Positions 44,989-53,782 of a stretch of DNA of 64,000 nt are shown here, piece after piece (positions within the stretch are counted from its first letter, which is position 1; every line of letters starts with the position of its first letter). The notes under the pieces were generated by a model. It had not been told where the DNA came from and made no database searches. It was given only the letters and a program-made list of their open reading frames with translations. A program made the position numbers and the translations under genes. Where the stretch lies: the NCBI GenBank assembly GCA_031549965.1, contig JAVBPB010000010.1:16430-80429 (forward strand), read 5' to 3'. The DNA comes from JAVBPB01 sp031549965. Lineage in GTDB: Bacteria; Bacillota; Clostridia; Lachnospirales; Lachnospiraceae.

Positions 44989-45299
44989 ATCACCATCCTA
45001 TTTAATTTTGTTTGAATAAAAGATAAACGCATTAATTTTGAATATGAAGTTTTTATTCCCATTAAATCATCATCCATCCAAAATTCAATATTTTGTCCTT
45101 CTAATTATTTAATAATAAACTTAAAAACTTTCTTTATCAATAATAATGCGTTAATACATCTATATTATATAAAACTGCTACACTTATTCTTAACACCTTC
45201 ACACAAGTGAGGGTTAGCCTAAATCAAGGACTTTTTATGTACCTCGTTCTGCTACCTTCCCTCACAAAAACTCCTCAAGTTAATCAAACATGAATACAA
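44989..45299. other. Gap with an IS-end-like repeat
   Basis: A 310-base gap. Bases 45213-45247 are an inverted copy of the AAAAAGTCCTTGATTTAGG repeat seen near 6.3, 16.5 and 57.4 kb. No gene is visible. Confidence 0.45.
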
Positions 45300-47291
45300 C
45301 TACAAAATACCTTTCACTGTATCAATAACATTTTCTACCGTAAATCCAAAATGTTTAAACAATAAATCTGCCGGTGCTGATGCACCAAATCCTTTCATCG
45401 TTACATAAGCTCCATCAAGCCCTACATATTTACCCCAACCAAAATCAATACCAGCTTCAATTACAATTCTCTTTCTGATAGATTTTGGAAGTACAGAATC
45501 TTTATATTCCTGAGACTGTGTTTCAAATATATCAATTGATGGCATACTTACAACCCTTACATCAATGCCTTCATTTAATAAAGCTTCCTTTGCCTTAATA
45601 GCAAGCTCAACCTCTGAGCCTGTTGCCATAATTATTGCATCCGGCACTTCTTTTTTAGCATCTTCAATTACATATCCGCCTTTTAATGCTTCTTTACTTG
45701 AACCACTTAACTGTGGTAAATTTTGTCTTGATAAGATCAAAGCTGTTGGAGTCTTTGTTGATGTAATTGCCTGGTACCACGCTGCTATAGTTTCTGTTGC
45801 ATCGGCAGGACGAATTACATTAAAGTTAGGCAAAGATCTTAACATAGCAAGCTGTTCAATAGGTTCATGTGTAGGACCGTCTTCTCCTACACCAATACTG
45901 TCATGTGTAAACACATATGTTAATGGCAGATTCATTAATGAAGATAATCTTGCCATTGGCTTAACATAATCACTAAATACAAAAAATGTTGATACAAATC
46001 CACGTAAACCACCATGTAATGCTAAACCATTACCTATAGCTGCCATAGATAATTCTCTTACTCCAAAATGCAGGTTTCTTCCTTGGTAGTTATCCTTAGA
46101 GAAATCTCCGCAATTATTCATATATGTTTTAGTTGATGGTGCTAAGTCTGCTGAACCTCCAATAAAGTTTGGTAGTATATCTTTTAATCTATTTATTATA
46201 ATACCTGATAGGTTTCTTGTAGCTTCCGGTTTATCTTCGTATTTCCAAAAGTCCTCGTTATCAATTAAATCTTTAGCAGGATTTTCTTCATGGTATTTAT
46301 CCCATAACTCTTTTAATTCAGGGTATGCTTTTACATATTCACTAAACATCTTATTCCATTTAGCTTCTTTATCCGCACCTTTGTTAGCCAGCTCTTTATA
46401 ATTATTATATACTTCATCTGGAATACTAAATGCATCTTCATGAGTCCAGTTTAAATTCTGTCTTAAAGCTTTAATGTTATCAACACCTAATGGTTCACCA
46501 TGTGCAGATGCCAAGCCTTCCTTTGCAGGGCATCCAAATCCTATTTTTGTTTTAATTGTTATCATGGTAGGTCTTTTTTTGTCTTTTTTGGCTTCTTCAA
46601 TGGCATTTTTAATTTCATCTAAATTATTACCATCTTCAACTAATAAAGTTTGGAATCCAAATGCTTCAAATCTTTTTGTAACGTCCTCCGTAAAGGCTAT
46701 ATCTGTGCTTCCTTCAATTGATATGTTATTTGAATCATACAATACAATTAATTTATTTAGACCTAATGTACCTGCTAAAGAAAATGCTTCTGAGGATATT
46801 CCCTCCATCATACATCCATCTCCGCCAAGTACATATGTGTAATGGTCAACTACTTCAAAATTTTCTCTGTTAAAAACAGATGAAAGATGTGCTTCTGCTG
46901 CTGCCATACCTACGGCCATAGCCATACCTGCACCAAGTGGCCCTGTTGTTGCCTCTACTCCAACTGTATGTCCAAACTCTGGATGACCTGGTGTCAGTGA
47001 ACCAAATTGTCTAAAGTTTTTAAGATCGTCTATGGACAATTCTCCATATCCAAATAAATGTAAAAGTGAATATAACAATGCTGAACCATGTCCTCCTGAT
47101 AATATAAATCTGTCACGATTTTTCCAACTTGGATTGAGAGGGTTGTGATTCATATGATTTGCCCAAACCTCATATGCCATTGCTGCTGCTCCAAGTGGTA
47201 AGCCTGGATGCCCTGAATTTGCTTTTTGTACCATATCTGCCGAAAGCATTCTTATTGCATCAACAGACATTTTATCTATATTATTATACAT
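45300..47291 (-). CDS. tkt: Transketolase
   Basis: A 663-residue thiamine-diphosphate enzyme of the non-oxidative pentose phosphate pathway, moving two-carbon units between sugar phosphates. The TPP-binding motif GDGCMMEGISSEAF... NN is present, as are the conserved SGHPGLPLG and GHGSALLY near the N-terminus and the central and C-terminal domains (THDSIGVGEDGPTHEP; ATGSEVELA). AGGAGG lies 6 bases before the ATG at 47291. It lies in the same region as a xylulokinase and a sugar isomerase, completing a pentose route. Confidence 0.96.
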   Translation of the reverse strand: MYNNIDKMSVDAIRMLSADMVQKANSGHPGLPLGAAAMAYEVWANHMNHNPLNPSWKNRDRFILSGGHGSALLYSLLHLFGYGELSIDDLKNFRQFGSLTPGHPEFGHTVGVEATTGPLGAGMAMAVGMAAAEAHLSSVFNRENFEVVDHYTYVLGGDGCMMEGISSEAFSLAGTLGLNKLIVLYDSNNISIEGSTDIAFTEDVTKRFEAFGFQTLLVEDGNNLDEIKNAIEEAKKDKKRPTMITIKTKIGFGCPAKEGLASAHGEPLGVDNIKALRQNLNWTHEDAFSIPDEVYNNYKELANKGADKEAKWNKMFSEYVKAYPELKELWDKYHEENPAKDLIDNEDFWKYEDKPEATRNLSGIIINRLKDILPNFIGGSADLAPSTKTYMNNCGDFSKDNYQGRNLHFGVRELSMAAIGNGLALHGGLRGFVSTFFVFSDYVKPMARLSSLMNLPLTYVFTHDSIGVGEDGPTHEPIEQLAMLRSLPNFNVIRPADATETIAAWYQAITSTKTPTALILSRQNLPQLSGSSKEALKGGYVIEDAKKEVPDAIIMATGSEVELAIKAKEALLNEGIDVRVVSMPSIDIFETQSQEYKDSVLPKSIRKRIVIEAGIDFGWGKYVGLDGAYVTMKGFGASAPADLLFKHFGFTVENVIDTVKGIL

Positions 47292-47366
47292 AATTCTCCT
47301 CCTGTGTTTTTTCATGTTTATATTATTATTGCCAAAATGTTTAAATATTACCATTATTACTCTAAA

Positions 47367-47416
47367 AAAGATAAGCCAAAACAGAAACCAAAAACACTGC
47401 CTGGCTTATCTTCTTT
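47367..47416. terminator. Hairpin between tkt and the chemoreceptor gene
   Basis: AAAAAAGATAAGCCA at 47367-47381 pairs with TGGCTTATCTTCTTTTTT near 47400-47416, with T runs on both sides. It lies just after the chemoreceptor stop codon (minus strand). Confidence 0.6.
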
Positions 47417-47417
47417 T

Positions 47418-49169
47418 TTATACCTTAAATACTTTCATATCTGATTTTAAGCTTTCTGCTAAAACATTTAAGTTCTTAGCTGAATTAGATATTTCGCTCA
47501 TAGTAGCATTTAGTTCTTCAACTGATGCAGAAGTCTCTTCTGTACTTGCTGCGTTCTCCTGTGCAATAGCTGTTAGGCTTTGTACTATGTCAACTACTGA
47601 TTCTCTCTTCTTGTTAAGATCGCTCATTCTGTCAGCAATTACAGCAACTCCGTCTATTGAATCATTTATGCCTTTATTAACAGTTCCAAACATTTCTTTT
47701 GTTTTTACTACATTATTACTTTGTTCACCAATAATATTTTTAACCTCTTCCATTGTATTAACTGCATTGTTTGTATCTTCTAATAATTCTGTAATAACTT
47801 TTTCAATCAATGCTGTGGATTCATTGGATTGTTCAGCTAACTTTTGTATTTGAGCTGCTACTACTGCAAATCCTCTGCCGTGTTCTCCAGCTCTTGCCGC
47901 TTCTATGCTGGCATTAAGGGCTAAAAGGTTAGTCTCATCTGCAATTGATGCAATGAATGCAGTAGCTTCTTTAATTTTTTGTGCTGAATCGTTGGTAGTG
48001 CTTGTTTGCTTAGCTATTTCTTCTATAGCCACCTGAGTATTTGAATTAGTATTATTAAGTTCTTCTAAAATATCCATAGCTGATTTACTGATAACCTTCA
48101 TTTGCTCAGCATTGTCACTTAGTCTCTTTACATCATTTGTAGTAGTTTGTATCATTTTTCCTATTTCTATTACATTATCTGTTGCCTGTTGTGTTTCCAT
48201 TGCCTGAGATGTTGCACCAGCAGAAATGTCTTCAACCGCTCTTGCAACTTCATCTGAAGTTTTGCTTGTTAATATAGAACTTTCATCAAGTACATTAGCT
48301 GCTTCATTAAGGTTTCCTGCTGTAGAAACTATATTCTTAATCATTTCTTTTAGATTATCTCTTAATGTAACAGTAGCTCTTGTTAAATCTCCTATCTCAT
48401 CTCTTCTTGCATAATCTTTATCAGAAATTTCAACTATTAAGTCACCTTCAGATACATAATTAAGAACATTTACTGTTCTTTTAAGTGCGTTAATAATTTT
48501 ATTGCTTAAAGTTATTGCAGCTACTATTGCCATTATAAACATAACTACACATGCAATTATTATTTTGAATACTTCATGCATTACCAGCTTAGTTATTTCA
48601 GCTTTAGATACTGCTGTAAAAAACATCCCAACTGTTTCTGGTTTTTGCCCGTCTGGCCCGCCATTTGGTTCAGGAATTCCCTCTCCCATATTCACACTTT
48701 GATCAATAGGTATGTAATATCCATAATATTCTTCACCATTTATAATTTCATTTTCATTAAAATAAGGAATACCCTTATTAATTACTTTATCAACTATAGC
48801 ATCGCTTGGAACATCTTCTAAAAACATATTTCCATCCGTGCCTTTAATTGAAGACATGATTGCCTTATTTCCAAAATAAAAGGTAGAATAGATACCTGAA
48901 TTAGTTAATAAGTTATCTAATATTGAAGTATCCTCTGAAATTATAGCATCTCCCTTTTTTAGTACCCCATCACTTCCCATTACATAGGCACCTGGCTTAA
49001 AACGTAATGCATCTAGTGTTGATTTTGAAGCAGTTTGCAATTCATCCTCAGCTGCATTTTTTAATGAACTATGTAGTATGGTAACTGCAAAACTTGTTAA
49101 AACAATACCTATAATCACTGTTGGAATTAAAACAAGGCTTAAAATTTGCTTTCTTAAACTTGAACCCAT
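47418..49169 (-). CDS. Methyl-accepting chemotaxis protein
   Basis: A 583-residue transmembrane chemoreceptor. A first membrane helix (about 10-32) is followed by an external Cache-like sensor (about 35-195), a second helix (about 205-228), a HAMP linker and a long coiled-coil signalling domain. The hairpin tip is ALNASIEAARAGEHGRGFAVVA. It ends in a methylation helix. ATG at 49169 has GGGAGGT upstream. It is placed between pentose genes, so a sugar or organic-acid ligand is plausible but unproven. Confidence 0.92.
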   Translation of the reverse strand: MGSSLRKQILSLVLIPTVIIGIVLTSFAVTILHSSLKNAAEDELQTASKSTLDALRFKPGAYVMGSDGVLKKGDAIISEDTSILDNLLTNSGIYSTFYFGNKAIMSSIKGTDGNMFLEDVPSDAIVDKVINKGIPYFNENEIINGEEYYGYYIPIDQSVNMGEGIPEPNGGPDGQKPETVGMFFTAVSKAEITKLVMHEVFKIIIACVVMFIMAIVAAITLSNKIINALKRTVNVLNYVSEGDLIVEISDKDYARRDEIGDLTRATVTLRDNLKEMIKNIVSTAGNLNEAANVLDESSILTSKTSDEVARAVEDISAGATSQAMETQQATDNVIEIGKMIQTTTNDVKRLSDNAEQMKVISKSAMDILEELNNTNSNTQVAIEEIAKQTSTTNDSAQKIKEATAFIASIADETNLLALNASIEAARAGEHGRGFAVVAAQIQKLAEQSNESTALIEKVITELLEDTNNAVNTMEEVKNIIGEQSNNVVKTKEMFGTVNKGINDSIDGVAVIADRMSDLNKKRESVVDIVQSLTAIAQENAASTEETSASVEELNATMSEISNSAKNLNVLAESLKSDMKVFKV

Positions 49170-49325
49170 AGTGTACCTCCCTAAAATCATACTTTTATTA
49201 TATACAACAACTTTTAAAACATTATATCATTCATTATACCTAATTTCTATATAATTTTCAATAAAATTATATCATAGATATAAATATTTTTTTTATGGTA
49301 TTTTTTAGGATGATAATACAATAAA

Positions 49326-50450
49326 CTATATTTCATTAACAAATTTTCCCACAAGCTCTAAAGCGACTCCAACAGCAGTTGAGCGACTTTCGTAATTGGT
49401 TAATTTAAGATAATCACCACTTTTTTCGTATAAGTTTAACTTTGAAAGATGTTTCCTTATGTGTTCAAGGTAGGGTTCTATAAACTGATTAAGTATACCT
49501 CCTAGGATAATGTCCTCGTCATATATCATATAAAGGTTATTAATACCAATACAAAGATTTTCTAAATAAACGTCCCACACCTTTTGATATGTTTCATTTC
49601 CATTTGCAAGTTCAGTAAAAAAGTCTTCAATCTGACAATTTAAATCTTCTGAAATTCTTGAAATAGAAATATAAGCCTCTAAGCATCCATGCTGACCACA
49701 GTTACATAGCTCTCCACCTGGATAAAGGGTCATATGCCCAAACTCACCAGCATGAAAGTGACTTCCTTTTATTACCCCATCCTTTCTTATCAAACAACCG
49801 CCTACACCCTTTTCAACTAATAAATAAACCTTTGATTCTCCCTGAAAATGATTCCAAAGTTCGGTAAACGCACCCGCATTAGCATCATTGTCGATAATGT
49901 ATGGATAGGAAATAAAAGAGGTTAAATTAGAAACCGGATAATCAAACAAATGAAGAGACGGCGATTTTTTAATGCATTCCATGTTTGGGGTAATTACACC
50001 AGGTACAGCTAAACCTACACCTAATATATTTTCTCTTGGAAATTGATTTCTTTCTATCATATCTTCAATTAACCGGCCTATTTCCTTATTATATTTTTCA
50101 TCTGTTGAAAAAGGTTTTGAGTATTTTTTATTATCAAGTACTGTACCATATAAATCTATGGCTACAATTCTAATGTATGATTTTCTGATTTCTAGTCCTA
50201 TGGTAACTTTTATCATATTGTTAATAACAATTACCTGAGCTTTTCGACCGCCTGTAGACTTAAAATTCCCTTCGTAATGAATAAATCCCTCTTCTTCCAG
50301 TTCATTTAAATTTTGATTTACTGTAGGCAGGCTTAGTCCAAGTCCCTTAGTAATTTCTTGTCTGGCTATTCCTTTTTGGTCATATATAAGTTTATAAATT
50401 CTATTACGATTTATTTTTTTTAAAGCAATCGCCGTTATCTTTTCCTTCAA
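49326..50450 (-). CDS. ROK-family transcriptional regulator (XylR/NagC type)
   Basis: A 374-residue repressor. An N-terminal winged helix-turn-helix (about 15-65) is followed by an ROK domain. HAGEFGH at 233-239 and the zinc site CNCGQHGC (Cys249, Cys251, Cys256) are intact. ROK repressors of this form control xylose and related sugar genes. It lies just downstream of a terminator (50481-50537) that separates it from the kinase/isomerase operon it probably regulates. Confidence 0.9.
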   Translation of the reverse strand: MKEKITAIALKKINRNRIYKLIYDQKGIARQEITKGLGLSLPTVNQNLNELEEEGFIHYEGNFKSTGGRKAQVIVINNMIKVTIGLEIRKSYIRIVAIDLYGTVLDNKKYSKPFSTDEKYNKEIGRLIEDMIERNQFPRENILGVGLAVPGVITPNMECIKKSPSLHLFDYPVSNLTSFISYPYIIDNDANAGAFTELWNHFQGESKVYLLVEKGVGGCLIRKDGVIKGSHFHAGEFGHMTLYPGGELCNCGQHGCLEAYISISRISEDLNCQIEDFFTELANGNETYQKVWDVYLENLCIGINNLYMIYDEDIILGGILNQFIEPYLEHIRKHLSKLNLYEKSGDYLKLTNYESRSTAVGVALELVGKFVNEI

Positions 50451-50480
50451 TATATCACCTGTTTCATTTATTTGGTTAAA

Positions 50481-50537
50481 TAATATAAAAGTACAAGGGG
50501 CAAAATCTTAGACTTTGACCCCTTTACTTTTATATTA
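50481..50537 (-). terminator. Long terminator of the isomerase-kinase operon
   Basis: TAATATAAAAGTA at 50481-50493 is perfectly complementary to TACTTTTATATTA at 50525-50537, with GGGG/CCCC extending the stem inward. The outer arm includes the stop codon of the xylulokinase gene. Confidence 0.7.
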
Positions 50538-52001
50538 TAATGATTTATATACTTCTTTTAATGCTGGATATATTTTTACAAAACTTTCATATCTTTTTTC
50601 ATAAGCCTGTACCAGCTCTTGTTCAGGCTCAATAATATCAATTACTTTAACAAGCTTTTTTGCTCCTTCTTTTACTGAAGGAAATTCTCCTGCTGCAACT
50701 GCTGCTAAAATAGCTCCGCCAAGTGCCGGGCCTTCTTCGCTTTCAATTATTTCTACTGTTACATTCAACACATTGGCAAGAATTTTTCTCCAAAGTAAAC
50801 TTTTTGCCCCGCCACCGCAAATCTTAGTGTGGGTAAGGTTAATTCCTAAGCTTCTTGCAACTTCAAAAGAATCACGAAGGGCAAATGCAACCCCCTCTAG
50901 TACTGCCTGATTCATATCTACTCTGGTGGTATCCATGCTCATTCCAATAAAAGTTCCCCTGGCATTTGGATCATTATGGGGAGAACGTTCTCCCATAAGG
51001 TATGGAAGAAAATATACAGAATTATCACCAAGCTTTGTAATTTCTTTACTTTCTTTGTTATAGTCATTTGTGTTAAGTATTTCTTCTAACCACCATTTAT
51101 TACAAGATGCAGCACTTAGCATGCACCCCATAAGGTGATATCCTCCATCTGCATGAGCAAATGAATGAAGGGCATTTTGTTTATCCACACCAAATTTATC
51201 ACTGGAAATAAATACTGTTCCTGATGTTCCAATAGAAACATTACAACTTCCTTCTCCAACAGTACCAGTTCCTATGGCTGCTGCCGCATTATCTCCGGCA
51301 CCTGCTGCAACAATAACATTTAAACTAAATCCTAATTCTTTGGCAATTGACTCTTTTAGTGTGCCTATAACATCATAACTTTCAAAAATCTTTGGAAGTT
51401 GTTCTTCTCTGATACCGCAAATATTAAGCATCTCTATAGACCATTTTTTATTTTTTACATCTAATAAAAGCATACCTGAAGCATCGGATACATCGGTTGA
51501 ATGTACTCCTGTTAAGCAGTAGGCAATGTAGTCTTTTGGCAGCATAATTTTTACAATCTTCTCAAAATTCTCAGGCTCATTATTTCTCATCCAAAGAAGC
51601 TTTGGTGCTGTAAATCCTGCAAATGCAATATTAGCTGTATATTCAGACAATTTATCTGTTCCTATTTCATTATTTAAATACTCACATTCCTTTTCAGTTC
51701 TTCCGTCGTTCCACAGTATTGCAGGGCGAATTACATTATCATTATTATCTAACACCACAAGCCCATGCATCTGACCTCCAAAGCTTATGCCCAAAACCTT
51801 TTCTTTTTCAATCTGGTTTGTTAAATCCTTTAGACCTTCCATTACTCCATTGTGCCAGTCCAAAGGATTTTGCTCTGACCAACCTTTACGTGGAAATGAG
51901 ATTGGATATTCCTTAGATACGGTTTTTATGATTGTTCCCTGAGAATCCATAAGTAAAAGCTTTACCGCAGATGTACCCAGATCAATTCCTATATAATACA
52001 T
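50535..52001 (-). CDS. xylB: Xylulokinase (FGGY family)
   Basis: A 488-residue FGGY carbohydrate kinase that phosphorylates D-xylulose to feed the pentose phosphate pathway. GIDLGTSAVKLLLMD at the N-terminus is the phosphate-binding strand. GQMHG and WNDGR are substrate-site motifs, and AAGAGDNAAAAIGTG carries the catalytic Asp. GGGAKS and the C-terminal GGAILA are conserved ATP-site features. The ATG at 52001 is preferred over the one at 52007 for spacing to AAGAGG. It follows the isomerase gene by 17 bases. Confidence 0.9.
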   Translation of the reverse strand: MYYIGIDLGTSAVKLLLMDSQGTIIKTVSKEYPISFPRKGWSEQNPLDWHNGVMEGLKDLTNQIEKEKVLGISFGGQMHGLVVLDNNDNVIRPAILWNDGRTEKECEYLNNEIGTDKLSEYTANIAFAGFTAPKLLWMRNNEPENFEKIVKIMLPKDYIAYCLTGVHSTDVSDASGMLLLDVKNKKWSIEMLNICGIREEQLPKIFESYDVIGTLKESIAKELGFSLNVIVAAGAGDNAAAAIGTGTVGEGSCNVSIGTSGTVFISSDKFGVDKQNALHSFAHADGGYHLMGCMLSAASCNKWWLEEILNTNDYNKESKEITKLGDNSVYFLPYLMGERSPHNDPNARGTFIGMSMDTTRVDMNQAVLEGVAFALRDSFEVARSLGINLTHTKICGGGAKSLLWRKILANVLNVTVEIIESEEGPALGGAILAAVAAGEFPSVKEGAKKLVKVIDIIEPEQELVQAYEKRYESFVKIYPALKEVYKSL

Positions 52002-52018
52002 ACTCATTCCTCTTTCTC

Positions 52019-53497
52019 TTACTTAAAAGGATTTTCTTTGTTATAAAGCATTTCTTTTGGCCTATTGAATCCAACTTTTTCCACATTATAATAGTCAAAA
52101 ATATTATAAAGTGCTTTTCCAAACTTACCAAATGCTACTGCACCATGGTGTGGATAATGGTTTTCAATTAATTCATAGCGGTAGAATCTTCCCATTTCTG
52201 GAATAGCAAAAATACCTATAGCACCAAATGAACGTGTAGCAACCGGAAGTACTTCTCCCTGTGCAATATAAGCCTGTAATTTAGCATCTGCTGTACTTTG
52301 TAAACGGAAGAATGTAATATCACCAGGAATAATATCCCCTTCTAGGGTTCCCTGTGTTACTTCTTCTGGTAGGCTTCTTGCCATAATCATCTGATATTTC
52401 ATTGAGCAAGAAGTTAATTTAGATGATGGTGTATTTCCACAGTGGAATCCCATAAAGGTATCCTTTTGCGTATAAGGGAATTTTCCTTCAATATCTTCTT
52501 TATATAAATCTGCTGGTACTGAATTGTTTATATCTAATAGAGTTACTGCATCTTCACTAACACACGCACCGATAAATTCGCTTAATGCACCGTAAATATC
52601 AACTTCACAAGATACTGGTATTCCTCTTGAAGCTAACCTGCTGTTTACATAACATGGAACAAAACCAAATTGAGTTTGGAATGCAGGCCAACATTTTCCT
52701 GCTATTGCAACATATTCACGGTATCCTTTATGTGCATCAATCCAATCTAATAGGGTTAATTCATATTGAGCAAGTTTTGACAAGATTTCTGGTTTTTTAT
52801 TACCTTCACCAAGTTCTGATTCCATATCTTTTACTACTTCTGCTATACGTGGATCTCCTTCATGCTTTTTAAAAGCTTCAAATAGATCAAGTTCTGAATT
52901 TTCTTCGATTTCTATGTCTAAATTATAAAGTGGTTTAATTGGTGCATTACAAGCTAGGAAATTAAGAGGGCGTGGTCCAAAAGTTATAATTTTTAAGCTT
53001 GATAATCCAATTATGCTGCGAGCTATAGGCAAAAATTCATTTATCATATCTGCACATTCTTCTGCTGTTCCCACTGGATATTCTGGTATGTATGCTTTGG
53101 TATTACGAAGGTCTAAGTTATAACTGGCATTAAGCATTCCACAGTATGCATCACCACGTCCCCCTGTTAGGTTATCTCCAGACTCTTCTGCTGCTGCTAC
53201 AAACATAACTGGTCCGTCAAAATGCTTTGCTAATAATGTTTCTGAAATCTCAGGTCCAAAGTTTCCAAGGTATACTACTAATGCATTACAACCTGCATTC
53301 TTTATGTCCTTAAGTGCTTCTACCATGTGAATTTCGCTTTCTACAATACATATTGGACATTCATATAGATCTTCTTTGTTATACTTTTTTGTGTAAGCCT
53401 CCATAAGTGCTTGGCGTCTTGATACGGATAGGCTTTCAGGAAAGCAGTCTCTGCTTACAGCTACAATACCTACTTTTGCTTTTGGGATGTTTCTCAT
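52019..53497 (-). CDS. L-fucose/L-arabinose isomerase-family protein
   Basis: A 492-residue aldose-ketose isomerase-fold protein of the FucI/AraA superfamily (VVYLGNFGPE, then AAAEESGDNLTGGRGDAYCGM, and SCEVDIYGALSEF with acidic metal-site residues). The family converts aldoses to ketoses. Coupled to xylulokinase, it probably makes xylulose or ribulose from a pentose. ATG at 53497 follows GGAGGAAC. No XylA is visible in the window, so this protein may fill that role. Confidence 0.8.
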   Translation of the reverse strand: MRNIPKAKVGIVAVSRDCFPESLSVSRRQALMEAYTKKYNKEDLYECPICIVESEIHMVEALKDIKNAGCNALVVYLGNFGPEISETLLAKHFDGPVMFVAAAEESGDNLTGGRGDAYCGMLNASYNLDLRNTKAYIPEYPVGTAEECADMINEFLPIARSIIGLSSLKIITFGPRPLNFLACNAPIKPLYNLDIEIEENSELDLFEAFKKHEGDPRIAEVVKDMESELGEGNKKPEILSKLAQYELTLLDWIDAHKGYREYVAIAGKCWPAFQTQFGFVPCYVNSRLASRGIPVSCEVDIYGALSEFIGACVSEDAVTLLDINNSVPADLYKEDIEGKFPYTQKDTFMGFHCGNTPSSKLTSCSMKYQMIMARSLPEEVTQGTLEGDIIPGDITFFRLQSTADAKLQAYIAQGEVLPVATRSFGAIGIFAIPEMGRFYRYELIENHYPHHGAVAFGKFGKALYNIFDYYNVEKVGFNRPKEMLYNKENPFK

Positions 53498-53782
53498 ATT
53501 AAGTTCCTCCATTTTTAATAATAATTATTTAATCTACATATACAAACTTTTATAAAGTATTTAATCAATAAATCTTTGACCATACTTTTGCAAACCACTT
53601 TTACAAAAGTATATATAAATACTATCATGGATATTTGTATTTGTCAATCTTAAAACTATTAATTTTATGGTTTCCTTAAACTTAAGTTACTTATTCACAG
53701 CCTTGTTGAGATTGATATTGTAGTTTTAAGGCAAAGCTAAGTATTCAAAATTTTCCTTAATTAATTCTTAAATTTATGGCGT

